Part shown: positions 51,896 to 63,546 of the stretch, one piece after another | How the letters are laid out: each line of letters opens with the position of its first letter | Position numbering within the stretch: the first letter of the stretch is position 1 | Position numbers and translations under genes: made by a program | The notes under the pieces: model-generated | The model's database searches: none | The model's input: only the letters and a program-made list of their open reading frames with translations | Told to the model about the DNA's origin: nothing | NCBI GenBank assembly: GCA_030248215.1 | Contig: JASANG010002673.1 | Coordinates: 213,538-277,537 of the forward strand | Reading direction: 5' to 3' | Origin: Enoplolaimus lenunculus | Lineage: Eukaryota > Nematoda > Enoplea > Enoplida > Thoracostomopsidae | Length of the DNA stretch: 64,000 nt

Positions 51896-52146
51896 GGACA
51901 ATGTTATTTTTAAGGGGTGTAACAGTAGATTAAGCGTATTGCTAAGCCTAAGTCTAAACCTAAGCGTTGCAAAAATGGGTTCCTAAGCCTAAAGGTAAGC
52001 CTAAGCCAAAGCGTTGCAAAAATGAATTCCTAAGCCTAAGCGTAAGCCTAAGCCTAAGCCTAAGCAAAAGATGTAATCTAGAATCTAAACCTACTCTTTT
52101 ATGGACCCACCAGAAACCTGGACGCCCCTTAAAGTAACATGGGCCG
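51896..52146 (-). mobile_element. T2 telomere-repeat MITE
   Basis: 'GGACAATGTTATTTTTAAGG' start and 'cccttaaagtaacatgggcc' end. Three CCTAAG blocks are split by 'cgttgcaaaaatg' spacers, a small version of the expansion at 26074. Confidence 0.88.
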
Positions 52147-52148
52147 GT

Positions 52149-52405
52149 ACACTGTAAATTCCAATGAGTTGACTAAAATCAATTCATCTAGCGAGTTGGT
52201 TATTTCTGAATTAATATCAGTAAACAATATCTCACTCTCAGTTGAGTTAATTCTCACTCTGAGTTGAGATGACTCTGGATGAGTTGATTAATTAACTCAG
52301 AACCAATTGAATCAACTCAAAATGTTGAGTTCTGATACTCCTAACTCACACTGAGTTATTCAACTCATTGTGAGTTAAAATCAACTCACTGGAATTTACA
52401 GTGTA
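52149..52405. mobile_element. Family D MITE, complete
   Basis: CACTGTAAATTCCAATGAGT start and 'ctggaatttacagtg' end, with TA on each side. It lies just downstream of the GPCR stop codon. Confidence 0.85.
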
Positions 52406-52469
52406 GTATTAGTAACACAGTTCAGTTGAAAGTATGCCTAAGTACAGTAGAAAAACATGAATACTTAGA

Positions 52470-53206
52470 TTATTTTTTCCAGTTAATAACGTGAAGTATG
52501 TACAACATCGGATTCACAACACTGTTGAGTACAATTAAATTGTACATCATTTCAATCCAAACGTGATGTCGATTGTAGAAAGATGCGTTAACATAGCGTA
52601 ACAGTGAAAATATACTGTATGGCATCCAGCTAATAAAATACGACGAAACCACCGTTGCTGAAATCCAAAACGTTTTCGTTGTCACTGACGATTTCTTAGC
52701 CGTCGAATGCTGTATTATCTTGGGCAAAAACGGTGCTCGAGTCATTTTTCGAACCGACCCCAGCGAGGCTTGTGAGCAAGAGTGGGGTGCTCGCGGTGAG
52801 CCACCCCCAGACTGAGCATCACAACGTATAGGAGCGACCGTAAGCTTTCGTGGAGACGATAAAAGTACCGTTGAACTGAAACTATTCGTTTTTCGCGTCA
52901 TATTTCGTGCGGTTAAGTTGAATTTTCGACGAGCAGGCATTTTGTTCCGAACTACGCGCAATGGTTCGGTAGGGTGAATAATGGGTGCTGACGACGGAGG
53001 TCGTTCGTAGACCTGTGGGTCGAAATTAATCATTGGTTGCTCGTTGAAAAACGGCCGGTGACCAGACTCAAAGTCTGCGACGCAGCTGTTTTTGATTTCG
53101 GCTGCGTCTGTGTATGCGGTATACTTAACTGAAAGCGTAGACGGATAATCATGAGTGAAATGGTTGTCTTGCTTATAAACTGCAGTTTTTAATGTTTTTG
53201 TTGTTG

Positions 53207-53238
<32 letters not shown>

Positions 53239-53248
53239 GGTGGTTGTG

Positions 53249-53280
<32 letters not shown>

Positions 53281-53296
53281 AGTGGTGGTGGTTGTG

Positions 53297-53328
<32 letters not shown>

Positions 53329-53345
53329 GGTAGTGGTGGTGGTTG

Positions 53346-53391
<46 letters not shown>

Positions 53392-53404
53392 GGTGGTGGT
53401 TGTG

Positions 53405-53436
<32 letters not shown>

Positions 53437-54887
53437 GGTGGTAGTGGTGGTGGTTGTGTTGTTGTTGTTGTTGTTGTTGTTGTTGCGGTTGCGGTTTTGT
53501 TTCCAACTTGTGTTCGAAAGTCGTTTGTTAAGTGACGCAGTTCGTATTCTCGACCAGCAGACAATTCGCAGCCGTCGGCACAAATCAATGGCTCTTGCGC
53601 CGCTGTTGGTGTCGTTGTCGTTGTTGTTGTTTTCGGAGTTTCTTGAATGCTATTGGTTACTTGCCAACAGCCTTTCGATATCATTGAAACGCTATTGGTT
53701 GGATTACAGCTAACAGTACGGGATAGTACCATACGTTGTCTTCGACGACAAACTTGGCTTGTAGTTGATTTAGACACAGTTTGACCTGCAAAACAGCCAA
53801 AATCAACGGTATTCGATTTAATAAGACCTATTCGACGGTTAGGCTGCGATGAATGATGGCCTAAGTCCCGTTCGGCAGCACAAATTGACTCAATTTGAGG
53901 TACCGCAACCGGGATCGAATGCATCCGGTGGCGGATACACGCCGAAGTTTTTGACCAAATTGTACAAGATACAAGTCGACGCTGGCGATGATTTTGTTGC
54001 TGTCGTTGACGGTGGTGTTGTTGTTGTTGTTGTTGTTGTTTTCGACGCGACAAATTACGCAACGAATATCTCGATACAGCACTGTTACGCTTGACGTGTT
54101 GTGAAATCCGAACACAAACGACCAAATACGAAACGGTCACAATTGCTGCAGGAACGTAAAAAATTGTTAACAAATGAAGCACATCGTAGACCTTTTGGGA
54201 TCGCATAATACTTCCAGTTTGCATCATATGAATTGCAAATTGCGTTGTGCAATACGTGCGATTAGCAATCCTGACCGTTCGCCAAACGAACATTTGCGGG
54301 CAACTCAGTATACCTGCAGTGACCCACGCTGCAATAATGATAACGTTAATTCGTCGGCGTGTCCGGCCTGAAATACACTGCGTTGAGCGTGCGACAAGTA
54401 CCCGTTCAATAGCAATGCATGCAATCACGTTCGACGATGCATGAAACGAAAATGTATTCACAAACGCCATCAGCCGACACAGAACGTCACCGCCGGCCCA
54501 TTGTTCAGCGAGAAGCCAACAAATTTGACACATCGTATAACCAAATATTACCACAAGGTCGGCAGCGTTTAAATTTTTTTGTAATTTTAAAAATTGACCA
54601 TTTAACACCGCTGAAAATCGCCGCTGGCTAAGATTTCGTGCGGTTCGACGCGGATGGAACCACAGCAACCAAAATACGTAAACGTTTGTTGTTGCACCGG
54701 CAGTGAACATAAATATATTAATTGCAATTTGAGCGTCGTTCAAGTCAATATAACTCGATGGGCGATTGTCGACAAAATCACGTGGCGTTTCGTGTCGCAG
54801 TTGTTGCGGCTCGAGTGAGTGTTGCTCCCAGTACAACGCAGTGTTGCTGCTGGTCGAATTGGTGTGAGTATAATTGGACTGAAACAT
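52470..54887 (-). CDS. Class A (rhodopsin-type) peptide GPCR with very long third intracellular loop
   Basis: One exon, 805 residues, probably a neuropeptide receptor at the plasma membrane. Seven membrane segments can be placed: about 54-78, 105-128, 135-160, 178-202, 235-260, 737-762 and 775-797. N-glycosylation sites (NYT, NST) start the outer N-terminus. C137 and C213 can form the usual bridge; ACIAIERV (156-163) stands where DRY is expected, and NPMLY is the NPxxY site. FHASSNVIACIAIERV recalls the GnRH/vasopressin-type receptor group, but the ligand cannot be assigned. Loop 3 (about 262-735) contains Q runs near 283-300 and, near 466-565, five alternating blocks of poly-Thr and Gln-Pro-rich repeats coded by ACA/CCA triplets. 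The protein ends ten residues after NPMLY (ILHVINWKK), so there is almost no C-terminal tail unless a further exon exists. An acceptor-like AACCAG lies 16 bases before the ATG. Confidence 0.88.
53192..53484 (-). repeat. Coding trinucleotide repeat inside the GPCR
   Basis: About 290 bases of ACA and CCA triplets (minus strand) in five related blocks of about 50-70 bases encode alternating Thr and Gln/Pro runs. The block structure implies tandem duplication of a composite unit, not simple slippage alone. Confidence 0.85.
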
Positions 54888-54889
54888 GC

Positions 54890-55107
54890 CGCTTATGGGT
54901 TCTGGTTAAAATTAGGTTTTGTTACAGTTTGAAGAGGTCAAATAATAATAAGTGCCACAAACACGGTGACGTGATTTGAAATTTCACCAACTGAAATTCA
55001 AAATCGAACCAGCTGGCACTACAAATGATAATTTTGTAATTTTTACTGATTCTGTAAAATATACAAGCAGAAGTTCACTATGCTTTGCGTTGAGAAATAT
55101 ACTTTTA
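54890..55107. other. Upstream region of the GPCR gene
   Basis: No element or further exon is seen. AT-rich. Confidence 0.35.
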
Positions 55108-55694
55108 TTATGACAGTAAACTGAAAATATTGTCTGAAATTTATGACAACTATATTTGTCAGATATTCAAGAAATTTTGTCTGAAATTTATGACAACTAT
55201 ATTTGTCAGATATTCAAGAAATATTGTCTGAAATTTATGACAACTATATTTGTCAGATATTCAAGAAATTTTGTCTGAAATTTATGACAACTATATTTGT
55301 CAGATATTCAAGAAATATTGTCTGAAATTTATGACAACTATATTTGTCAGATATTCAAGAAATATTGTCTGAAATTTATGACAACTATATTTGTCAGATA
55401 TTCAAGAAATATTGATTGTCTGAAATTTATGACAACTATATTTTCATATAGACTCTGTGGTGTATGACTTGATTCCAGGTTGAGGACTATTTGTTCAAGG
55501 ACGATACTGGTTTTTTTTATAAAGTGGCAAAAATATTTTATTGGATATCAGACATTTATGTTTTAGTCTTTCCAGACACAAATTTCTAAGTCGTTTAACA
55601 CTATTAACGTCTGACATTTCTAACCATTTTAGCCTCGAAAATTTAAGACAGTAAGAGTCTTGTCTTGAAATTTCTAGACCATTTTCTGTGTGTG
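55108..55694. mobile_element. Possible MITE with an internal 47-bp satellite
   Basis: Seven starts of a 47-base unit (GTCTGAAATTTATGACAACT then 'atatttgtcagatattcaag') run from 55132 to about 55443. The left side 'acagtaaactgaaaatattgt' resembles the inverse of the right side ('ctagaccattttctgtgtg', 55672-55690), suggesting weathered inverted ends. Confidence 0.6.
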
Positions 55695-55930
55695 CTTCAC
55701 TTCAGCGGTGGAATCCGCCACCAGTGGTCCTCGGCTCGGCCATAGTTGGCCGCTGGACCGCCCTGTACAGCTGGCGTAACCGGTCGCATACATATTTTAC
55801 TGCTGAAAATATTTTGCACTACAATGAAATTTAAATGTTACTAAATGAATTAAAATTTCTCACGTCATATCATTTTTTGTTATAAAATTTCACTAAATTT
55901 GACATAGTTGCAATAGTGTCTTTTGATTCT

Positions 55931-56133
55931 ACACTGCAAAAAATGGTGAGTCAAATTGACTCTCTCCGAAATAGGCTTTTCCTGACTACACAAACCGAGT
56001 AGAAATTCGACTCCGCCTGAGTCAAATTCGACTCAATTTGACTCTAACGGAGTCGAATTTAGACTCAATTTGCGTAGACAGGTAAAGACTGTTTCGGAGA
56101 GCGGCAATTTGACTCATCATTTTTTGCAGTGTA
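55931..56133. mobile_element. Family E MITE, complete
   Basis: CACTGCAAAAAATGGTGAGT and 'ctcatcattttttgcagtg' with TA on both sides. Confidence 0.87.
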
Positions 56134-57158
56134 TATACAACGTTTTGAAAACATTTTCTCTAAAAGATCACAACAGCCACAACAATCTAAAATAGTGGCA
56201 GTAAATAGTAAATGGAAAACGCGCTTTCAGTCCGACCAGGCCCGGCTGGTGGATAGCGGCCGGAACGGCCGCTTTGTTCTCAGCCGTTTTCACATTTCTG
56301 ATGATGTACTTTTTTGATTTTATTAGAACAAATGGCAGATTTTTCGAGGAAACATAAAACACGCAAACAAAATAACCTACACATATTTGATTTCGATTTT
56401 ACAATGGATTTGCTTTCTTTTTCAATTCTTTGAAATTCACAAATGATTTACCAAAACGACAAGAATTGACGATATTTATGATTCGTTTACCACCTGCTAT
56501 AAAATACACGAATTTTAGACAAATCTGATTCTGTTTCATAACGAAAATTTCACCCATGTACCATATTGAGAATAGGAAGCTATGGTTCCCGAAAATATAA
56601 TTTGGTTTTTTAGATACTAAAATCCGTCAGGTTAATATTCTAAATCCTGTAAAAAGTGTCTTTGTTGTTGACTGTCCAGAAATTTCGACGGCGAATATGA
56701 GCCCGATTCGGTACGTTTGTATACGATTCTTCTGTCAATAGCGATCATTGCAGCAAAAATTTAGTTTTAAGAAAACTTTTTGCAATTCGTTAAAATTGTA
56801 AACGCAAAAATAGAAAATATAATTGTAAAATTTGCAGCTCATAATGCAGTGCCGGAGCAGACATGGGTGGGACTCTCTCCTTGGGCTTTCTGGGTGGGGG
56901 GCGCCCAGCTGGCGAGTGAAACGAGCGAGAAACCAGACGCATTTTAAAACTTCGGCGGTTTTTGTTTTGACCGATTAGGGTGGGAGATTTTTTAAGGGTG
57001 AGGTGACCCTCCCAAATGAGGGGTATGGGTGCTGGCTGCTTCAGTCCTGTCATAATGTGCGTCTACGAAAGTGAAAAACAATTTCATCAGCTAAGTCCGA
57101 CAATTTTCGCCAGTCACCCACTCAGATCAACTCGAGTAATTTTTGGCTGTTCAGTCAG
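56134..57158. other. Gene-free stretch
   Basis: A GC-rich palindromic patch ('ggccggaacggccg') lies at about 56258-56271. Nothing else is recognised. Confidence 0.4.
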
Positions 57159-57312
57159 ACCCGTAGCCTACTCACCTTGCTAGGGGGACTGAAAATTTTC
57201 CAGTGCGGAAATTCAAGGGTTTTCAATGAGTTTCAAGCAAGATTAAAAATTCTCTGGGGGGGGCTAAAATTTTTCCAGAGGCGGCTGAGCCCCCTTGTCT
57301 ACGGGCCCGTAA
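57159..57312 (+). mobile_element. Family F MITE, complete
   Basis: 'GACCCGTAGCCTACTCACC' and 'ccttgtctacgggcccg' ends with a standard F interior. Confidence 0.85.
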
Positions 57313-57442
57313 TCAGTCGTCGCTTGTTTAGATTTTTTCAAAAATCAATTAAACTTTAAACGCAAATAATACTTTAGCAAAAACTAAATTCCTATTTTAT
57401 AAAACTTTACCATTACGGCATGTTTCAGACCAGTGAATGAAT

Positions 57443-57705
57443 ATTCTCAAATGTGTGTAGCGCCTACTTATCATCAGTTAGCATTCGACATTCCAACAAG
57501 AAACCAGCTTTAACTGTGCGAGTATAAAAAAATCAAAACAGAATTACGCTAAGACGACAAATATACTAAATTTCAAAGCTAATTACCAAATACTGAATAA
57601 ACCGGAAAACCGTTTTTTCGTTGACTCTTTTCCGGTGCTCAACCCTGTTTACTAAACTGTTTCGAAAGTTTGCTAGACCTGTCACTAACTGGTGATATGT
57701 AGTAT
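57443..57705. mobile_element. Family M MITE
   Basis: 'attctcaaatgtgtgtagcg' with 'cttatcatcagttagcat' faces 'cactaactggtgatatgtag' near 57700. Confidence 0.45.
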
Positions 57706-57710
57706 ATGCA

Positions 57711-58042
57711 GGGTGGAACCGGATATCCGTTTCCGTTTCCATTTCCAGTAAAAATCGATGACCGTTTTCGTTTCCGATTCCGTTATAGAAATAGGGGTAA
57801 TTACGTTCTTTTAAGTTCAAAATTAATTTAATCTCGCATTTTTTGTTACAGATATGCTGCAATTGTTCGAAATGAAATAAGAATTACAAAATTCATCCGA
57901 AATTGTAAGATTTAAATGCTTCCGCCACTTTTTCTTTGAAATCTTTCAAAGACCGATAAATATCGTAACGCCTCAATTGTTTTGGCAGAAAAATAAAACA
58001 TTTTTCAAACTTTTATACTTCAATATCCGTTTTCCGTTATAC
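57711..58042. mobile_element. Family G relative with CCGTTTCC units
   Basis: 'cagggtggaaccggatatcc' start with 'gtttccgtttcc' units. The right border is unclear (about 58042, 'atccgttttccgttatac'). The same variant occurs at 61376-61735. Confidence 0.55.
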
Positions 58043-58303
58043 GGGCCTTTGGTTTACACTAATTGTAAAAATGACAAAATAGCCGGTTCGGTAAATATAA
58101 CAAACTGTCGTGAAATAGAAATTACATGCAATTTGAAAGCTCAAAGTTTAATTGCAAAAAACTTAATAAACCGGAATTACAAGCTACTGTGGTTGATTCG
58201 AATATGCGGATGCTGTCCTGTGATATGCATTTTGCGACTTTACAGGGTACTCCTTGTTATTTTAGCGTTTAGCATCTGCCAATCAATTTCAAGATTTATT
58301 TGA
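58043..58303 (+). CDS. Possible 3' exon of a membrane protein, weak
   Basis: An open frame readable as VNITNCREIEITCNLKAQSL and on to a hydrophobic segment (RICGCCPVICILRLYRVLLV) ends at a stop at 58303. Two N-glycosylation sites, several cysteines and one membrane-like segment look protein-like, but no upstream exon or acceptor is convincing. It may be chance. Confidence 0.22.
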   Translation, partial: GPLVYTNCKNDKIAGSVNITNCREIEITCNLKAQSLIAKNLINRNYKLLWLIRICGCCPVICILRLYRVLLVILAFSICQSISRFI

Positions 58304-58464
58304 ATATTAATATTAATAGAGTGATTGATCATCGGTTTGTATACAATCACTAAGAGTAATTCATTGTTCGAGCGTTTATATATATAATTCTAAGTTAGGC
58401 AGTACCATATAGAGCCCACCAGGAAAATTTTTGCTGTGAATGAAACGAAAAATAATATATAATA

Positions 58465-58691
58465 CACTGCAAAAAATGGTGAGTCAAACTGACTCTCTCC
58501 GAAAGAGGCTTTTCCTGACTACACAACCTGAGTCAAAATTCGACTCCGCCAGAGCCAAATTCGACTCACTGAACGAGTCAGTGAATCGAATTTGACTCTG
58601 GCGGATTTGAATTTTGACTCAGTTTGCGCAGTCAGTCAGGAAAAGCCTTTTTTGGAGAGAGTCAATTTGACTCACCATTTTTTGCAGTGTA
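58465..58691. mobile_element. Family E MITE, complete
   Basis: CACTGCAAAAAATGGTGAGT and 'ctcaccattttttgcagtg' with TA on both sides. Confidence 0.88.
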
Positions 58692-59109
58692 TATTTGAAC
58701 ATGGTAAACATTGGCAAGCAGTGTATTTAACGGTAAAGTTCGATCTAAGTATCGTATTTATCATATTAATTGAATATTATTCCGTCGAAGAAAAATTAAT
58801 ACGCTTTTAACGCAATGTTTTCTCGAAGTAATTTTGTACAGCGAATCAAATTTAAATAAAGTACGAAAACAAAATTACTAATTTATCCAATCAGTGCGTA
58901 GAATAACGCAAGCCTAAAATGCTCATTAATATCAGGTTTCCAAGAATTTACTTTAATAAGCTTACCCTGTAATTTCGAAGAAAATATAAATTTCACTCTT
59001 AATATTAAAGAATCGTTGAATATATTTGGCAAAATTTTATTTGCCTTTTTTATGCGAAACGTGGGGCCACGGACCCTCTCTAAATGAATGTAGAAAAATT
59101 ATCATTTTT
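58692..59109. other. Gene-free stretch, nothing recognised
   Basis: AT-rich with no supported feature. Confidence 0.4.
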
Positions 59110-59477
59110 ACTGTATTGACACGAATAAGAGGGGGGACTGATATTAATTTGACCTCTCCAGAGGGTAGCCCCCTTGTTATTCGGTTACGGACTATTATTT
59201 ATTTTTAATCCACGCTCCGCCGCCCTTCGTTACTGATATATATCCGGTACTTCAAGTATCCGTTGAATTAAACGTTTATTTGTCTTGTATCAATAGCTTG
59301 AGCGATAATACAAAATTATACTTTGGAATGTACTTTCAAAATTTAAAGTTTAAAATTTCGAACTCAAATTATTTGGTCCTGCAGTCATTTATGCGCTATA
59401 ATTAGTGTTAATTGTCGGAATCAAAATGGGACCCCCTCTTATTACCCCTCCCCCTCTTATTCGGGTCAATACAGTAT
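59110..59477. mobile_element. Family C MITE, complete
   Basis: TACTGTATTGACACGAATAA and 'ttattcgggtcaatacagta' ends with the C interior ('tccacgctccgccgcccttcg'). Confidence 0.83.
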
Positions 59478-59813
59478 AAACGACGGATAGTTATTGGAAA
59501 TTTTACCCGACTAAATGTGGCAATATGAACAATAGACTTGCATATTGTGACTGATATTGCAAATATTAACGCTTGTCCCAAATATTAATTACCGCTGTGT
59601 TGGAAAAAATAACTGAACAGAAATGAAGTTTTTCAGGAAATAGATATAGTAGCAGTATGATCAAGTTGTACCTGTTTCGTGAGGAAATCAACACATGACT
59701 CTAAGTTGAAAGAGCCGGATTAAACAAAAATTATAGCAGAATAGAATACGAAAAATGTTGCTGCAGATACGATTCGCCAGTATTCAATATTGTGCAAAAA
59801 CGATTTATATAAA

Positions 59814-60021
59814 CGCTGCAAAAAATGGTGAGTCAAATTGACTCTCCGAAATATGATCTACGGCACAACACAAACTGAGTCAAATTCGACTCTGCTAGAG
59901 TCAAACATGCGACTCAGTGAGTCGAATTTGACTCTGGTGGAGTCGAATTTGAGTCGAGTTTGTGTAGTCCCGTAGAGCCTATTTCGGAGAGTCAATTTGA
60001 TCCACCATTTTTTGCAGTGTA
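59814..60021. mobile_element. Family E MITE, complete
   Basis: 'cgctgcaaaaaatggtgagt' and 'tccaccattttttgcagtg' ends; the interior repeats 'gtcaaattcgactc' in both directions. Confidence 0.85.
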
Positions 60022-60957
60022 AATATGGGCGAATTTTTTTCATTAATCAAATTAGTGTGGGAGGAAACTAAGCAAGCACCAGAGTTACGTCGTTCAATAA
60101 AAATATCAAAGTGGGGGCTGTTTGAGTAGAAACCGGAACCGCGTCTATTAACATCAGTACCAAAATTCAACTGAGCGGATTCGACACCGGAACCACCTGT
60201 CTGCGCCCTTGATATAGTGGTGACCATGTGAATAGTTCGTGATTTCGAGTGCTCAATGAAACCACCAATTCCGCGTTTCGGGTTCGTATTCCAATAAGCT
60301 TATTCGCTCTGGTTCAACAAATGCAGTCGTTTTCCCCTTTTATTCCCCCCCAGCACCGTGATAAAGCTATACAAGTAAAGCACAAGTATGACTAGACAAG
60401 TATAAAACTTAACTGCCGACCTTATGATTTTCCGAATGTGCCGAAAGTTCCTTTGTTTAGGTGCTTTCCGCACGTCAACTACGATATTCCTTAGCCCTGT
60501 TGTTCCACTAACTCACTAGCTCACACCGTACAAGACAAATGCAAACGTTAACGTGACAACCCAAGTTCTTCGTAAATCCCCAAATAACCGCAAAATCCCC
60601 AAGTAAATCTCCAGTATCTACAGCCGAAACTAGCCCCGCTAGAATCGACTTATCCCAAGTACTCCAAATAACCCCAAGTCTCTCCTTACAACATTCCCCA
60701 AGTAATCCCCAAGTTCCCCTGGTACTGCCCGAAGGCTCCGCGCTATGCGCTTTTACTGATAAACTCCTGCCGGTTTTCTCACCGTACACTCACTTGGAGC
60801 TACCGCGACACAATTTCCAATTAAATCCTATAAGCCCAAGTCACTCGGTCACTAACACGCAAATCAAACCGTAAAAATCTCGATAAACTGTTCAAATCCG
60901 CTAGATGTAAACGCAATTTAAAAAGCGCCGCATTTCGTAAGTTTTCAATACCATAAT
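60022..60957. other. Gene-free stretch with a C-rich irregular repeat
   Basis: Between about 60555 and 60725 the motif 'ccccaagt' or near variants occurs about ten times at irregular spacing. No gene is supported; the minus-strand open frame here follows the repeat. Confidence 0.45.
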
Positions 60958-61374
60958 GATTATGGAGGCTGGCTACCCCAGCCCCCATGTTGAACTGATT
61001 TGCATGTTTTTGTGTTTCCCGGGTGTCTCAGGTACCTTAGGGACACACAACTTTCAGCATTACAATAGCCGATCAACAACAACAACAACATAAACCCCCC
61101 CAAACCCCTAGCTACGTTATATGGCGCAATAGGCCAACAAAAATATATATTTAGTGGCCATGCAGGGCCCTGAGTACAAGTACCTTGCGGACGCAGCCGC
61201 CATGCATAGATTTTATAATTTTCTACGCCGTTTAGCAACGCCTAAGCCTAACTTAAGTTCTAAGAGAGACTAGGCGGAGCCGGGAACTCCCTTAAGGTGT
61301 GGATTTAGGTTTGGTTTTAGTTTTGTTTTAGTTTTTAGTTTGAAATATATTTAAGTGTGGCACAGCCACCTACA
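60958..61374 (-). mobile_element. Family K repeat, complete
   Basis: Reverse orientation of 6600-7012: 'ggctggctaccccagccccc' at the left and 'gtggcacagccacctac' at the right, with 'actaggcggagccgggaact' inside. Confidence 0.6.
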
Positions 61375-61375
61375 G

Positions 61376-61735
61376 CCAGGACGTAAACGGATAGTAAAAA
61401 TAACGGAAACGGAAAACGGATATTGAAGTATATATAAATTTCAAATAGGTTACATTCTTCTGCCAACACAATTGAGACGTGCAAATGTTCACCGGACTTC
61501 CTAAAATTTTGAAGAAAAAATGGCGGATGCACCGAAATTTTTAAAATTATGGATGAATATCGTTATTTCTGTTTCAGTTCAAATAATTTTACAGCACATC
61601 TGTAATGAAAAATTGCGAGAAATGTACGTAATTTATGTCTATTAATTTTGACGTAAACAAAAACAAACACAGGTATTCTATAATACGGAGACGGATACCG
61701 ATTTTTACCGGAAACGGATATCCGGTTACACCATG
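61376..61735. mobile_element. Family G relative with GGAAACGG units
   Basis: 'aaacggatagtaaaaataac' and 'ggaaacggatatccggttac' are facing ends of the variant seen at 57711. The terminal CAGGG is eroded. Confidence 0.5.
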
Positions 61736-62308
61736 GTAAATGTATGCACTAGCTATGTCGTTTAATAAGCTTTACGTTAAAACATACTTATATTGCGCAG
61801 ATCACATTTAACCGATGCAGTCGGGTCACGATTTGTCTTATGTTGATTCGACGTCAAGGTTAAAATTTGGGCTCTCATATCCGACGAACGGATAAGATCA
61901 AATCACATATGACATCGACTTACAAACTACCGTTGTGTGCAATGCGGAGAATATCATATCATAATCCAAAACTCCTAAGAATATTACACTATATTCAGTA
62001 GTACCGTGTAATCATGGCATACAAAGAAATGAATGAGAAAACTGTGACGTCAATTTACGCACCTGAAATTTCAGTTCCGACCGAAAAATCACTCAAACCG
62101 CAGCATCGTAATTAAAAATTCAAATTTCAAATTTTAGTATCATCTGATCTCCAGCAGAAAAAAATTGGTTGTGTTTTACCGCTAGTATGCAGACAATTTC
62201 AAACAAATCATACGACATTCTCAAACACTATGTCAAATATATGTGGTAATGAAGTACAAAAGGTGACCTAGGTACACATTATGATAGTCGATAACTACAC
62301 ATTTTGGG
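61736..62308. other. Gene-free stretch, nothing recognised
   Basis: No exon, RNA gene or element end could be supported. Confidence 0.4.
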
Positions 62309-62499
62309 CCCTTGCATAGAACAGGGCCGGATGGTTTCCGGAGGGGCTATAATAGAGTCAGTTTAAGCTTTAGACGAATTTTTTTGCTTAGGCTTAGGCT
62401 TAGGCTTAGGCTTAGGAATAGGCTCATTCATACGCTTAGGCTTAGGCTTATGACTATGCTTATACTACTGTTCCGGCCCTGTTCTATACATGGGCCCAT
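62309..62499 (+). mobile_element. T1 (subtype 2) telomere-repeat MITE
   Basis: 'GGCCCTTGCATAGAACAGGG' start and 'gttctatacatgggcc' end. Flanks CACATTTT and CATTTTTG are close matches around the palindromic GGGCCC borders. Confidence 0.85.
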
Positions 62500-62886
62500 T
62501 TTTGAATACGATATAGAGTTTATAACTAGACAACATGTTACTCAATAGTATAATAGAACGAAACATATACCAAACTGTCCCAGTTATAAAGTTTTACCCC
62601 GCACAAGTTATCCCAGATACGCATCAATGGGAAAGTTTTCACAATTGGTATTGGTCATTTGTTAGAAGCGGAACCCGGAAGTCAACCAAAATTTGCCGGG
62701 ACCGGAAGTAAACCTGGATGTGATGTGAATCAAGTAGCTAAACGACACAGCCACAATAACACCTATTTCACATATAAATTTCATACAATCAGTTCAGTTC
62801 CAAGTGTTAAGTATTCAGAAATTGAAATTCATACAACGGACGGAATTCTTACATGACTTAAAATTCACACTTACTATCAAATTTCG
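62500..62886. other. Gene-free stretch with a G fragment
   Basis: 'gaagtcaaccaaaatttgcc' then 'gggaccggaag' at about 62677-62710 looks like G interior. No gene is seen. Confidence 0.4.
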
Positions 62887-63175
62887 GGCCAATGTATAGA
62901 ACAGGGCCGGATCGTTTTCCGACGGGGCTGTACTAGAGTCAGTTTAAGCTTTAGATTAACTTTTTAGCTTAGGCTTAGGCTTAATAGGCTTAGGAATAGG
63001 CACATCCTTACGCTTAGGCTTAGGCTTAATAGGCTTAGGAACAGGCACATCCTTACACTTACGCTTAGACTTAGGCTTAATAGGCTTAGGAATAGGCACA
63101 TCCTTACGCTTAGGCTAAGGCTTACGCTTAGCAAAGTGCTTATAATACTGTTCCGACGTGTTCTATACATTGGCC
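62887..63175 (+). mobile_element. T1 (subtype 2) telomere-repeat MITE with target duplication
   Basis: GGCCAATGTATAGAACAGGG start and 'gttctatacattggcc' end, with AAATTTCG duplicated exactly at 62879-62886 and 63176-63183. The inner module 'aataggcttagga' then 'aggcacatccttacgcttag' is repeated three times. Confidence 0.93.
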
Positions 63176-63546
63176 AAATTTCGTATCCGCAACGACATTA
63201 CAAATATTTTCGTTAGTACCCTGGTTTACGCGATCTTGACGTTTATTAGTTTCTGAAAATTTCACTTGTAACAAAGATCGAACATAATTTTCAATATAAA
63301 TGCTAAATATTTTGCAAAAATGGTTACTTTCTAAGTTGTTGCTTTTCGATGAAAATAAAGCTTGTATCTGTAAGCATTCACCAGAACAGGATTAGCAATA
63401 TTATACGTAATCGTTTGAACTTGCATAAACGGTGTCAAGGAAGTTAACGCTCGCATTTTTAGGCAGTTGCCAGGTTTAAAATGTTGGCAAACAAGGTACC
63501 CAATGTATGCATTTTTGGTATTTGTAGCGGCAGGTATAAGAACGGA

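Noticed and set aside
53192-53713. Plus-strand poly-Leu/Val frame opposite the GPCR repeat
   Set aside because: It is the antisense shadow of the coding ACA/CCA triplets in the GPCR.
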